A stretch of DNA of 64,000 nt from Pseudomonas sp. GM80. GTDB lineage: Bacteria > Pseudomonadota > Gammaproteobacteria > Pseudomonadales > Pseudomonadaceae. A program made the position numbers and the translations under genes. The stretch lies in the NCBI RefSeq assembly GCF_000282515.1, contig NZ_AKJD01000150.1, forward strand, positions 19,521 to 83,520, written 5' to 3'. Shown in pieces: positions 1-8,258 of the stretch; position 1 is the stretch's first letter; every line of letters begins with the position of its first letter. Below the pieces are notes generated by a model. That model had not been told where the DNA came from. It ran no database searches and was given only the letters and a program-made list of their open reading frames with translations.

Positions 1-84
1 ACTGAACAAGGCAATGACCGTGAGTAACACTGTGACGCCGAACGCAACGTTGCGAACGCCCATGAAGTTGATTGTACGTAACAT
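1..84 (-). CDS. secF: SecF, protein translocase subunit (5' end only)
   Basis: The gene starts at 84 and runs off the left edge, so only about 28 residues are visible (MLRTINFMGVRNVAFG, then a hydrophobic stretch). The N-terminus has the short basic leader and first membrane helix expected of SecF, the partner of SecD in the SecDF complex that uses proton motive force to pull secreted proteins across the inner membrane. It follows secD by 9 bp on the same strand, the usual yajC-secD-secF order. The call rests on this start and the context, because the rest of the protein is outside the window. Confidence 0.85.
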   Translation of the reverse strand, partial: MLRTINFMGVRNVAFGVTVLLTVIALFS

Positions 85-93
85 GGCAGCCCC

Positions 94-1965
94 TTAAATC
101 CACAACTTCTTGAAGTCACGTCCGCCAAAGATCAGGTTGACCATTGCGCGGGTCACCATGATGGCCGTGAACATCGAGGTAAAGATCCCGAGGGACATGG
201 TCACTGCGAAACCTTTGACCGGGCCGGTGCCCATGGCAAAGAGAATCCCGCCGACCAACAAGGTAGTCAGGTTGGCGTCGAGAATCGCGGTGAATGCCCG
301 GCCGAAGCCTTCGTTGATTGCACGCTGCACGGTCATGCCGGCGGCGATCTCTTCACGGATCCGCGAGAAGATCAGCACGTTGGCGTCGACCGCCATACCC
401 ATGGTCAGCACGATACCGGCGATACCTGGCAGGGTCAGTGTGGCACCCAACAGCGACATCAACGCCAGCAGCAGCACCATGTTCACCGCCAGCGCGACGG
501 TAGCAATGACGCCGAAGAAGCGGTAGATGGCGATGATGAACAGCGACACGAACAACATGCCCCACAGCGACGCATCGATACCTTTGGTGATGTTGTCAGC
601 ACCCAGGCTCGGGCCGATTGTGCGCTCTTCAGCGAAGTACATCGGAGCAGCCAGACCACCGGCACGCAGCAGCAGCGCCAGCTCGGACGACTCACCCTGA
701 CCGTTCAGGCCAGTGATGCGGAACTGAGCACCCAGCGTCGACTGAATGGTCGCCAGGCTGATGATCTTCTTCTCTTCTTTGAACGTCTGAACGGCGACGT
801 CTTTCTCGACACCGTCGACCACTTGCTTGGTGTAAGTGGTAACCGGACGCTGCTCGATGAAAATCACTGCCATGCTGCGACCGACGTTCGAACGGGTCGC
901 GCGGCTCATCAGCTCGCCACCGTGGCCATCCAGACGGATATTCACTTCAGGCGTGCCGTGCTCACCGAAACCGGCCTTGGCGTCGGTCACCTGGTCACCG
1001 GTGATGATCAGACCACGTTCGATCTGCGCAGCGGGACGATTGCCTTCACGGAACTCGAAAGTCTCGGAAGTGGCTTTCGAAGCACCCGGCTCAGCAGCCA
1101 GACGGAACTCAAGGTTGGCCGTCTTGCCGAGAATACGCTTGGCTTCGGCAGTGTCCTGCACGCCCGGCAGTTCAACCACAATGCGGTTGGCGCCTTGACG
1201 CTGAACGATCGGTTCGGCAACACCCAGCTCGTTGACGCGGTTACGTACCGTGGTCAAGTTCTGCTTGATGGAGTATTCACGGATTTCCGCCAGCTTGGCC
1301 GGGGTCATCGCCAGACGCAGCACCGGTTGACCGTTGAGGTCGGCCGGAACAATGTCGAAATCGTTGAAGTTCTTGCGGATCAGTGCACGGGCCTGTTCGC
1401 GGGAATCTTCATCGCTGAAGCCCAGCTGAATGGCACCGCCCAGTTGCGGCAGGCTGCGATAGCGCAGCTTCTCTTTGCGCAGCAGGCTCTTGACGTCGCC
1501 TTCGTAGACTTTCAGGCGTGCATCGAGGGCTTTGTCCATGTCCACTTCCAGCAGGAAGTGCACACCACCGGACAAGTCCAGACCCAGTTTCATCGGGTGC
1601 GCGCCCAGATTGCGCAGCCATTGCGGGGTGGTCTGTGCCAGGTTCAGCGCGACGACGTAGTCATCACCCAATGCCTTGCGCACAACGTCTTTGGCCGGCA
1701 GTTGATCTTCAGCCTTGGTCAGACGGATCAGGCCGCCCTTGCCATTTGCCGCCAGCGTGGCCGCCTTGACGTTGATCCCGGACTCCTTGAGCGCAGTGCT
1801 CACACGATCCAGATCAGCCTGATTGACTTGCAGCGCAGTGCTTGCACCGCTGACCTGAATGGCCGGGTCATCGGGGTATAGATTCGGAGCGGAATAAATC
1901 AGACCGATCGCCAGCACCGCCAGGATCAGAATGTATTTCCACAGAGGATATTTGTTCAGCATCAC
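94..1965 (-). CDS. secD: SecD, protein translocase subunit
   Basis: SecD is an inner-membrane RND-type subunit that works with SecF and SecYEG to complete export of unfolded proteins. The 623-aa product has one N-terminal membrane helix (about residues 8-26), a large periplasmic domain with the family motif GLDLSGGVHFLLEVD near residue 128, and a C-terminal block of five hydrophobic helices (about 455-610). These include the GIAGIVLTMGMAVDANVLIF stretch with its conserved Asp. The length matches Pseudomonas SecD. It lies between yajC and secF on the same strand, so the three are probably one transcript. Two adjacent ATG codons could start the protein (1965 or 1962). Confidence 0.97.
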   Translation of the reverse strand: MMLNKYPLWKYILILAVLAIGLIYSAPNLYPDDPAIQVSGASTALQVNQADLDRVSTALKESGINVKAATLAANGKGGLIRLTKAEDQLPAKDVVRKALGDDYVVALNLAQTTPQWLRNLGAHPMKLGLDLSGGVHFLLEVDMDKALDARLKVYEGDVKSLLRKEKLRYRSLPQLGGAIQLGFSDEDSREQARALIRKNFNDFDIVPADLNGQPVLRLAMTPAKLAEIREYSIKQNLTTVRNRVNELGVAEPIVQRQGANRIVVELPGVQDTAEAKRILGKTANLEFRLAAEPGASKATSETFEFREGNRPAAQIERGLIITGDQVTDAKAGFGEHGTPEVNIRLDGHGGELMSRATRSNVGRSMAVIFIEQRPVTTYTKQVVDGVEKDVAVQTFKEEKKIISLATIQSTLGAQFRITGLNGQGESSELALLLRAGGLAAPMYFAEERTIGPSLGADNITKGIDASLWGMLFVSLFIIAIYRFFGVIATVALAVNMVLLLALMSLLGATLTLPGIAGIVLTMGMAVDANVLIFSRIREEIAAGMTVQRAINEGFGRAFTAILDANLTTLLVGGILFAMGTGPVKGFAVTMSLGIFTSMFTAIMVTRAMVNLIFGGRDFKKLWI

Positions 1966-2026
1966 GCCGCCCGTTATGACGCGGGGCGCCTTGCGCGCCC
2001 CGTCGATTGAGTAGAAGTTGTTGCTC

Positions 2027-2365
2027 TTAGATCGCTTTCAGCGTGCCTTTTGGCAGCGTGGCGGCGATGGCGCCTTTCTGGAACTTCATTTCCACGGTGT
2101 CGGAAACTTCCAGAACCACGAAGTCATCGGCAACTTTGGTGATCTTGCCGGCGATGCCGCCAGTGGTCACAACTTCGTCGCCCTTCGCAAGGCTGCTCAG
2201 CAGGTTCTTCTGCTCTTTGGCGCGCTTGGCCTGTGGACGCCAGATCATCAGGTAGAAGATGACCAGGAAGCCGACCAGGAAAATCCACTCGAAGCCGCCG
2301 CCCATTGGGCCTGCAGCAGCCGGTGCAGCTGCGTCAGCCATGGCGTTAGAGATAAAAAAGCTCAT
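2027..2365 (-). CDS. yajC: YajC, preprotein translocase accessory subunit
   Basis: YajC is a small inner-membrane protein that co-purifies with SecDF. The 112-aa sequence has an Ala/Gly/Pro-rich start, one membrane helix (FEWIFLVGFLVIFYLMIW, about residues 28-45) and then the cytoplasmic domain RPQAKRAKEQKNLLSSLAKGDEVVTTGGIAGKI, which is highly characteristic of the family. It sits 61 bp upstream of secD and 43 bp downstream of tgt. This is the standard tgt-yajC-secD-secF order of gammaproteobacteria. Confidence 0.97.
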   Translation of the reverse strand: MSFFISNAMADAAAPAAAGPMGGGFEWIFLVGFLVIFYLMIWRPQAKRAKEQKNLLSSLAKGDEVVTTGGIAGKITKVADDFVVLEVSDTVEMKFQKGAIAATLPKGTLKAI

Positions 2366-2408
2366 TTAGCACTCCAGTTGCAAATGTTGAATCTTGGGGT
2401 CAGAAAAC

Positions 2409-3542
2409 TCAGTCCAAAGGCGGAACGGGGAGCCCGCGTTTGGCGTAGAAGGCATCGACAAAGGCGGCCAATGTACCCTGTTGAATAGCCTCGCGCAAAC
2501 CAGCCATCAGCACCTGATAATGGCGCAAGTTATGGATGGTATTGAGCATGCTTCCCAGCATTTCGCCGCACTTGTCCAGGTGATGCAGATAAGCGCGAGA
2601 GAAGTTCTGGCAGGTATAGCAATCGCAGGTCGGATCCAGCGGCGATTCATCATGGCGATGGAACGCGTTACGGATCTTCAGCACGCCGGTATCAATGAAC
2701 AGATGCCCATTGCGGGCATTACGGGTTGGCATCACGCAATCGAACATGTCCACACCGCGGCGCACACCCTCAACCAGATCTTCCGGTTTGCCAACGCCCA
2801 TAAGGTAACGAGGTTTGTCAGCCGGCATCATGCCCGGCAGATAATCCAATACTTTGATCATCTCGTGCTTCGGCTCGCCGACCGACAGACCACCAATGGC
2901 CAGGCCATCGAAGCCGATTTTGTCGAGGCCTTCGAGCGAGCGCATGCGCAGATCCTGGTGCATGCCGCCCTGAACGATACCGAACAGCGCTGCGGTGTTT
3001 TCACCGTGGGCATTTTTCGAACGTTGAGCCCAGCGCAGCGACAATTCCATGGAGATCCGCGCGACGTCTTCGTCAGCCGGGTACGGCGTGCATTCGTCGA
3101 AGATCATCACGATGTCGGAGCCGAGATCGCGCTGTACCTGCATCGATTCTTCCGGGCCCATGAACACTTTGGCGCCGTCGACCGGAGAAGCGAAGGTCAC
3201 ACCCTCCTCCTTGATCTTGCGCATTGCGCCGAGGCTGAATACCTGGAAGCCACCGGAGTCGGTGAGGATCGGGCCTTTCCACTGCATGAAATCGTGCAGG
3301 TCGCCGTGTTCCTTGATCACTTGGGTGCCAGGGCGCAGCCACAGGTGGAAGGTGTTGCCCAGAATGATTTCTGCGCCAGTGGCGACGATGTCGCGTGGCA
3401 ACATGCCCTTGACCGTGCCGTAGGTGCCCACCGGCATGAACGCCGGGGTCTCGACGGTGCCACGCGGGAAGGTCAGACGACCACGACGGGCCTTGCCATC
3501 GGTGGCAAGGAGCTCAAAGGACATGCGACATTCGCGACTCAT
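2409..3542 (-). CDS. tgt: Queuine tRNA-ribosyltransferase (tRNA-guanine transglycosylase)
   Basis: Tgt replaces guanine 34 in the anticodons of Tyr, His, Asn and Asp tRNAs with the queuosine precursor preQ1. The 377-aa protein shows the catalytic core TDSGGFQVFSLG (about residues 95-106), the nucleophile region GGLSVGEP with a catalytic Asp in VDMFDCVMPTRNARNG, and a C-terminal zinc site (CDCYTCQNFSRAYLHH). The start at 3542 is preferred over the internal ATG at 3524 because a GAGGAA ribosome site lies at the right distance before it. That site lies inside the end of queA, whose stop overlaps this start by 4 bp, so the two genes are translationally coupled. Confidence 0.97.
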   Translation of the reverse strand: MSRECRMSFELLATDGKARRGRLTFPRGTVETPAFMPVGTYGTVKGMLPRDIVATGAEIILGNTFHLWLRPGTQVIKEHGDLHDFMQWKGPILTDSGGFQVFSLGAMRKIKEEGVTFASPVDGAKVFMGPEESMQVQRDLGSDIVMIFDECTPYPADEDVARISMELSLRWAQRSKNAHGENTAALFGIVQGGMHQDLRMRSLEGLDKIGFDGLAIGGLSVGEPKHEMIKVLDYLPGMMPADKPRYLMGVGKPEDLVEGVRRGVDMFDCVMPTRNARNGHLFIDTGVLKIRNAFHRHDESPLDPTCDCYTCQNFSRAYLHHLDKCGEMLGSMLNTIHNLRHYQVLMAGLREAIQQGTLAAFVDAFYAKRGLPVPPLD

Positions 3543-4603
3543 TCTGTTTCCTCTGGGCCGGTTTCTTTAGGGGCAGTAGGGGCGGGATTACGGGTGATGA
3601 ACATCGCATCACCGTAGCTGAAAAAGCGGTACCCGTTGTCGACGGCGGCCTTGTAGGCGGCCATGGTCTCGGGATAACCGGCAAATGCCGACACCAGCAT
3701 CAACAGCGTGGATTCCGGCAAATGAAAGTTGGTCACCAGGGCATCGACCACATGGAACGGCCGGCCCGGGAAGATAAAGATATCGGTGTCGCCACTGAAC
3801 GGCTTGAGCACGCCATCGCGCGCGGCACTTTCCAGCGAACGCACGCTGGTGGTGCCGACAGCAATCACCCGACCACCGCGCGCACGGCACGCAGCGACTG
3901 CGTCGACCACGTCCTGGCCGACTTCCAGCCACTCGGTGTGCATATGGTGATCTTCAAGCTTCTCGACGCGCACCGGCTGGAACGTCCCCGCGCCCACGTG
4001 CAGCGTGACGAACGTGGTCTCGACGCCCTTGGCGGCAATCGCCTCCATCAGCGACTGATCGAAATGCAGCCCCGCCGTCGGCGCCGCCACCGCGCCGAGA
4101 CGCTCGGCGTACACGGTCTGATAACGCTCGCGATCCGAGCCTTCATCCGGGCGGTCTATATAAGGAGGCAACGGCATGTGCCCGACGCGGTCGAGCAGCG
4201 GCAACACTTCTTCAGCGAAGGCCAGCTCGAACAACGCATCGTGACGCGCGATCATTTCAGCTTCGCCACCACCGTCGATGAGGATCTTCGAACCCGGCTT
4301 CGGCGACTTGCTGGAGCGCACATGGGCCAGCACGCGGTGCGAATCGAGCACGCGTTCGACGAGGATTTCCAGCTTGCCGCCGGACGCTTTCTGCCCGAAC
4401 AGCCGCGCCGGAATCACCCGGGTATTGTTGAACACCATCAAATCGCCCGGGCGCAAATGCTCAAGCAAATCAGTGAATTGACGGTGTGCAAGGGCGCCGC
4501 TCGGCCCATCAAGGGTCAGCAGGCGACTACCGCGACGCTCGGCCAAAGGGTGGCGGGCGATCAGCGAATCAGGGAGCTCGAAAGTAAAGTCAGCAACACG
4601 CAT
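3539..4603 (-). CDS. queA: QueA, S-adenosylmethionine:tRNA ribosyltransferase-isomerase
   Basis: QueA transfers and rearranges the ribose of S-adenosylmethionine onto preQ1 in tRNA to form epoxyqueuosine, the step after Tgt. The 354-aa product has the N-terminal FELPDSLIARHPLAERRGSRLL motif, the GDLMVFNNTRVIPARLFG block (residues about 52-70), AAPTAGLHFDQSL near residue 180 and the C-terminal VTNFHLPESTLLMLVSAFAG signature. Length and motifs match the family. It is the first gene of the queA-tgt-yajC-secDF transcript and diverges from the tRNA-Leu gene to its right. Confidence 0.97.
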   Translation of the reverse strand: MRVADFTFELPDSLIARHPLAERRGSRLLTLDGPSGALAHRQFTDLLEHLRPGDLMVFNNTRVIPARLFGQKASGGKLEILVERVLDSHRVLAHVRSSKSPKPGSKILIDGGGEAEMIARHDALFELAFAEEVLPLLDRVGHMPLPPYIDRPDEGSDRERYQTVYAERLGAVAAPTAGLHFDQSLMEAIAAKGVETTFVTLHVGAGTFQPVRVEKLEDHHMHTEWLEVGQDVVDAVAACRARGGRVIAVGTTSVRSLESAARDGVLKPFSGDTDIFIFPGRPFHVVDALVTNFHLPESTLLMLVSAFAGYPETMAAYKAAVDNGYRFFSYGDAMFITRNPAPTAPKETGPEETE

Positions 4604-4669
4604 GATGGGGTTCGTCTAGCAGGGCCGGAAAGTTTAGCGGAAATATCGAAAATAGACCATGAAACGTGA

Positions 4670-4698
4670 TTGACCAACGGTAATCTCATCTCTATACT
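4670..4698 (+). promoter_or_regulatory. Sigma70-type promoter of tRNA-Leu
   Basis: TTGACC at 4670-4675 and TATACT at 4693-4698 are separated by exactly 17 bp, and the tRNA begins 13 bp further on. This is a near-consensus sigma70 promoter pointing into the tRNA gene. Confidence 0.75.
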
Positions 4699-4711
4699 TC
4701 GCCGCCATTGA

Positions 4712-4796
4712 GCCCTGATGGCGGAATTGGTAGACGCGGCGGATTCAAAATCCGTTTTCGAAAGGAGTGGGAGTTCGAGTCTCCCTCGGGGCACCA
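4712..4796 (+). tRNA. tRNA-Leu, anticodon CAA
   Basis: This is an 85-nt class II tRNA with the CCA end encoded. The acceptor stem GCCCTGA pairs with TCGGGGC, with one G-U pair. The D-arm (TGGCGGAATTGGTAGACGCG) is leucine-like. The anticodon loop TTCAAAA places CAA at 4746-4748, which reads UUG. A variable arm and the T-arm (GGGAGTTCGAGTCTCCC) follow. The 3' end from 4783 is the integration target of the prophage, and the tRNA stays intact because the left crossover copy restores its end. Confidence 0.95.
4783..4796 (+). repeat. Left attachment core (attL), 3' end of tRNA-Leu
   Basis: CCCTCGGGGCACCA is identical to the copy at 37415-37428. The resemblance extends imperfectly through the following terminator on both sides, so the phage carries a tRNA end plus a replacement terminator. 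Confidence 0.9.
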
Positions 4797-4808
4797 GCAC
4801 AATGAAGA

Positions 4809-4838
4809 AAGGCCTTGATTATCAAGGCCTTTTTTTTC
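4809..4838 (+). terminator. Rho-independent terminator after tRNA-Leu (prophage-supplied)
   Basis: A stem AAGGCCTTG / CAAGGCCTT with a 5-nt loop is followed by eight T residues. It resembles the terminator at 37438-37466, which is probably the original host terminator displaced by integration. Confidence 0.88.
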
Positions 4839-4841
4839 GTC

Positions 4842-4859
4842 TGGCGTAAATGTGGCGTA
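4842..4859 (+). promoter_or_regulatory. Candidate integrase arm-type repeats, left arm
   Basis: TGGCGTA occurs at 4842-4848 and 4853-4859, 11 bp apart, starting 45 bp beyond the core. The same pair with the same spacing and orientation is found in the right arm (37268-37285). These look like arm-binding sites of the phage integrase. This is inferred from the matched repeats only. Confidence 0.6.
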
Positions 4860-4934
4860 GTGGCCGCCACTTCTCACCGTGTGAGAGAGCCAGGGCGGAC
4901 GATTCAACTCTAAGAAAATATCGGGAGTGGGGCT

Positions 4935-5462
4935 ATGGCTGGATCGAGAAGAAACGAGATCGTAATCGCCGTCATTGGCCTGGTCGGAGTCATCTTCACC
5001 GCCGTTATTTCGAACTGGGACAAGATCTCCCCGTCCACGGCAAATTATCCGGTGGCCAGCGACGATATCAACGTCCAGGCTCAGTACTACATAGAGTCAA
5101 CAGGTTTCCGAGCGACCCTGGAGGCATTCGAGAAAGCGAGAGTTGAACGCTATCGACGTGAGTACAAGGTCTCCGCCGAAGAGGCGGATTGCATGATCGA
5201 TATGGGCATCCCTGCTGCTCAACTGGTCAGTATCGCTACGAACGTTCTGAAGGCGCATTACACGCTCGAAGAGCTAAAAGAGATGAACCGCATTGCATCA
5301 CTTCCTCTCATGCGGAGAGTGACTGAAAAGCAACCCGCGATCGGGTTGGATCTCTTCAAAGGCATTGAGGAAGCGGGCGAAAGAGCACGTCGACGGAATT
5401 TAGCGATCGCAGGCGGGGCGAGGAAGGTCGCTCAGCAGAGTACCGCATGCCCAGCGCACTAG
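4935..5462 (+). CDS. Small membrane-anchored protein, DUF2059-like C-terminus
   Basis: The 175-aa product has a basic start, one membrane helix (about residues 8-25, EIVIAVIGLVGVIFTAVI) and a helical C-terminal half. The segment HYTLEELKEMNRIASLPLMRRVTEKQPAIG resembles the core of DUF2059 proteins, where an 'ELk..n.faSp.g' pattern is common, but the match is from memory and loose. The start at 4935 has a GGGAG ribosome site. It is the first gene inside the left end of the prophage and is transcribed toward the interior, separate from the late operon, as is usual for lysogeny-expressed cargo. Function is unknown. Confidence 0.6.
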   Translation: MAGSRRNEIVIAVIGLVGVIFTAVISNWDKISPSTANYPVASDDINVQAQYYIESTGFRATLEAFEKARVERYRREYKVSAEEADCMIDMGIPAAQLVSIATNVLKAHYTLEELKEMNRIASLPLMRRVTEKQPAIGLDLFKGIEEAGERARRRNLAIAGGARKVAQQSTACPAH

Positions 5463-6449
5463 GGCCACTGCAAGACTCTGAATGGGTGGCTGCGCATAGG
5501 CCGTAACTCTCAAATGTGCAGCGCGTGAATCTGCGTGCGGCACACACCCTACGCGACGGAAATTTTTTTCCCTGCCCTATGCTCAAAAGCACGTAAGAAG
5601 TGTAAGTGAGAGATGTAGATTCTCTGTATCCCTTATAGATAGAGGGATAGAGGTTTCTCTATTACTGTAAGTGAACTGTCGGAAGGCTGTTTTTACCTAA
5701 CAGTCGGCACCTGTAAGTTGAAATTCTCCCAAGCCCTTGATTTACAAGGCTTGCAGCGCAGTCAAAATTCCCCATACAGTTTCCTACACTCACACTGTAA
5801 GCAGCGATCCCCAATGAATCCGGGGTGTTGAGCCGTTTTCTAACACACCCAACACCACTTACACGTCTGGAAGGGACTACCCAAGAAAGTGTTTTTGGTG
5901 ATCGACCAGGCCTGGCAGTTGCCCGCTCCTGAACTCCCGCGCTGCGTGTGAGACTTTGAAACGCATCAAATAGCCCGCAACCCTTGATCCGTGAGGGCTA
6001 CAGCGAAATTCTGCATCCCGAGAAGTCAGCCAGTTTTCAGACGTAAAAGACCTACACCCGCCGTTAAAACCTGCTGAAACCCGAGTTTTCAAAGTCTTCG
6101 ACCAATCGAACCGGGCACTTCAGCGACCCTCCCCCCGCTGGCGCTCCCTGCACCTCTGTGCAAGCGCACTGCATTTCTCTTCAAAACTTTGCAAATTGTG
6201 AAACGCCCGCCTTGCTGCAAAGCCCCACGGCCCGCCTGGGCTGCAGGATCATTTGCACTACATTCCGATTTACACAAAAAAAGGACGCAAAGCCCGTCGG
6301 CGGGAGGGGGATAAGTGCTTTTTTATTGATTTTTTTTTGCCGAGGCATTTTTTTGTAATGACGCGCAACACCAATTGATTGAGCGAAATTGTGTCACCCG
6401 TCGAAATGTCTTACGCACAAGATTGACCGCGACTTGTCCGCCGCGTTTA
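5463..6449. other. About 1 kb without a gene; repeat-rich cargo-zone DNA
   Basis: No open frame here has a credible start, ribosome site and codon use. The left part holds repeated TGTAAGTG-like words and several small dyads. The right part has poly-A/T tracts (6278-6355) before the umuDC promoter. The words CCCTTGAT...AAGGCTTGCAGCG (from 5733) and CCCTTGAT...GAGGGCTACAGCG (from 5980) look like two diverged copies of one element. It may be regulatory DNA, an untranslated RNA, an origin or decayed genes; the sequence does not decide. Confidence 0.5.
5590..5863. repeat. Dispersed TGTAAGTG-type short repeats
   Basis: TGTAAGTGA lies at 5601-5609 and 5666-5674, TGTAAGTTG at 5712-5720, TGTAAGC at 5796-5802 and an inverted CACTTACA at 5856-5863. 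The spacing of 45-85 bp is irregular and each interval contains its own imperfect dyad. The arrangement resembles loosely spaced iterons or protein-binding sites. Confidence 0.45.
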
Positions 6450-6465
6450 CTGTATGCACATACAG
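6450..6465 (+). promoter_or_regulatory. LexA (SOS) box of umuDC
   Basis: CTGTATGCACATACAG is a perfect CTGT-N8-ACAG LexA operator with an AT-rich centre, 23 bp upstream of the umuD start at 6489. It predicts repression by host LexA and induction after DNA damage. Confidence 0.9.
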
Positions 6466-6488
6466 CAATTTCTTATTGGGTTTGCATC

Positions 6489-6920
6489 ATGAGTGTCACC
6501 ATCCTTGGTCCGCTGTCAGAGGGAGGCGCAAAGCTTCCGTTCTATTCTTTCCAAATTCCGGCCGGGTTCCCATCGCCGGCGGCCGATCACATCGAAAAGC
6601 ACATCTCCCTGGACGAGCTGTTCGAGATCCGAGCCCCGCACGTTTATTTGGCAAAGATCGAGGGCGACAGCATGGAAGGTGCCGGCATTTTTTGCGGGGA
6701 CATGGTGGTGGTCAATCGCAGCCTGACCGCCGAGCACGGCGATATCGTGATCGCTGGCCTCAATGCCGAGCCGATCTGCAAGCGCCTGCACATACGCGAT
6801 AACACCATCATCCTGATGTCTGCGAATACTAAGTATCCGCCGCGCTATGTGATGGAGGGCGACGAGCTGTTGATCTGGGGCGTGGTGACTTACAGCGTGC
6901 GCGACCATGCCAAGTCGTGA
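6489..6920 (+). CDS. umuD: UmuD-type self-cleaving subunit of polymerase V (RulA-like)
   Basis: UmuD is cut after RecA filament contact, and the shortened form partners UmuC in translesion synthesis. The 143-aa product carries an Ala25-Gly26 cleavage site in IPAGFPSPAADH, the catalytic Ser61 in GDSM and the catalytic Lys98 in ICKRL, all in S24 (LexA-like) peptidase positions. The start at 6489 follows the LexA box closely. It overlaps umuC by 14 bp. Pseudomonas umuDC/rulAB pairs are common on mobile DNA, and this copy lies inside the prophage between attL and the late genes. Confidence 0.93.
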   Translation: MSVTILGPLSEGGAKLPFYSFQIPAGFPSPAADHIEKHISLDELFEIRAPHVYLAKIEGDSMEGAGIFCGDMVVVNRSLTAEHGDIVIAGLNAEPICKRLHIRDNTIILMSANTKYPPRYVMEGDELLIWGVVTYSVRDHAKS

Positions 6921-8187
6921 GCCGGTCTTTGCCCTGATTGACTGCAACAGCTTCTATGCCAGCTGCGAGCGCGTGTTCCGGCCTGACCTTGCCAAGACGC
7001 CAATCGTCGTTCTGAGCAACAACGACGGTTGCGTCATCGCGCGCAGCTACGACGCCAAACCTTTCGTGAAAATGGGCGCCCCGTACTTTCAGATCAAAGA
7101 CGTGCTGCGCAAGCACGGTGTGCAGGTGTTCAGCAGCAACTATGCACTGTACGGCGACATGAGCGAACGGGTCATGAGTATCATCGAATCCATGGTGCCC
7201 ACCGTCGAGGTGTACAGCATCGACGAGGCCTTCGCTGACCTGACCGGCATACCCGGCGACCTGACCGCATTTGGGCGAACGATCCGCGCCGCCGTCTACA
7301 AAGGGACGGGCATTCCGGTAGGTGTAGGCATTGCTCCCACAAAAACCTTGGCCAAACTCGCCAATCACACAGCGAAACGCTTGCAGGCGGAGACGGGCGG
7401 CGTCGTGGATATCTGCGACCCGGTCAAACGCGACTGGGTGCTGCGAAACACAGACGTAGGCGAAGTGTGGGGCGTCGGCCGTCGCATGAAAGCGCATCTC
7501 GAAACCATGCAAATCAAATCAGCGATGGATCTAGCGAAAGCCGACCCATGGACGCTCCGGCAGAAATTCAGCGTGGTGATCGAGAAGACCGCGCGCGAGC
7601 TCACTGGAACGTCGTGCCTCGAGCTTACCGAGGCCGAACCGGCCAAGCAGGAGATCTGCAGCAGTCGCATGTTCGGCAAGCGTCTGACGACCATAGAGCC
7701 GATCAAAGAAGCGGTCGCCACCTACGTGCAGCGTGCGGCGGAAAAGCTGCGGGCGCAGAACTCGCTGTGCAAGAAACTGCGCGTCAGCATCCGCACCGGC
7801 ATGTTCAGTCCGGAGGAAGCCAAGTACGCCAACGGTGCGCTGGTTGAACTACCCTACCCGACGAATGACGTGAGGGTATTGACCAAGGCGGCGACCGAGG
7901 CGATTCACCGCCTATTCCGGCCTGGCTTCAAATACAGCAAGGCTGAAGTGCTGTTGATGGATCTGCGGCAGCCTGGGGAATTCACAGACGACCTTTTCGC
8001 CCAGTCGCAACCGCAAGCGGCTGAAAAAGTAATGAGTGTGCTAGATGAGATCAATCAACGATGGGGCCGGGGAACACTTCGCACCGGAGGGGTGCCAGCG
8101 ACGCCTGATTGGGGGATGCGGAGGGAGATGATGAGTCAAAGCTTCACCACGAAACTTGATCAGCTATGGGTTGTAAAATCCACCTGA
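6907..8187 (+). CDS. umuC: UmuC-type Y-family DNA polymerase (RulB-like)
   Basis: UmuC is the error-prone catalytic subunit of polymerase V. The 426-aa protein begins with FALIDCNSFYASCERVF, which has the first catalytic acidic residue, and carries the palm motif YSIDEAFADLTG (about residues 103-114) with the catalytic Asp-Glu. A helix-hairpin region follows (VGEVWGVGRRMKAHL), then the little-finger domain. The length equals that of E. coli UmuC to within a few residues, and no disruption is visible. It is translated from within the end of umuD and should share the LexA control. Confidence 0.95.
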   Translation: MPSREPVFALIDCNSFYASCERVFRPDLAKTPIVVLSNNDGCVIARSYDAKPFVKMGAPYFQIKDVLRKHGVQVFSSNYALYGDMSERVMSIIESMVPTVEVYSIDEAFADLTGIPGDLTAFGRTIRAAVYKGTGIPVGVGIAPTKTLAKLANHTAKRLQAETGGVVDICDPVKRDWVLRNTDVGEVWGVGRRMKAHLETMQIKSAMDLAKADPWTLRQKFSVVIEKTARELTGTSCLELTEAEPAKQEICSSRMFGKRLTTIEPIKEAVATYVQRAAEKLRAQNSLCKKLRVSIRTGMFSPEEAKYANGALVELPYPTNDVRVLTKAATEAIHRLFRPGFKYSKAEVLLMDLRQPGEFTDDLFAQSQPQAAEKVMSVLDEINQRWGRGTLRTGGVPATPDWGMRREMMSQSFTTKLDQLWVVKST

Positions 8188-8258
8188 CAACCCGGTCGGT
8201 TGCGAAGCTGACTCGCCCCTTCTACGCTCACACTTCTGTTATGAGAAGGAGCGACGCA

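Noticed and set aside
2394..3617. 407-aa plus-strand open frame opposite tgt
   Set aside because: Tgt on the other strand has all family motifs; the antisense frame has none.
4561..4907. Minus-strand open frames covering the tRNA-Leu gene
   Set aside because: They overlap the tRNA, its promoter and terminator; no protein is expected.
5877..6358. Small open frames in the gene-free kilobase
   Set aside because: They lack ribosome sites and typical codon use and resemble no family; the region is better treated as non-coding.
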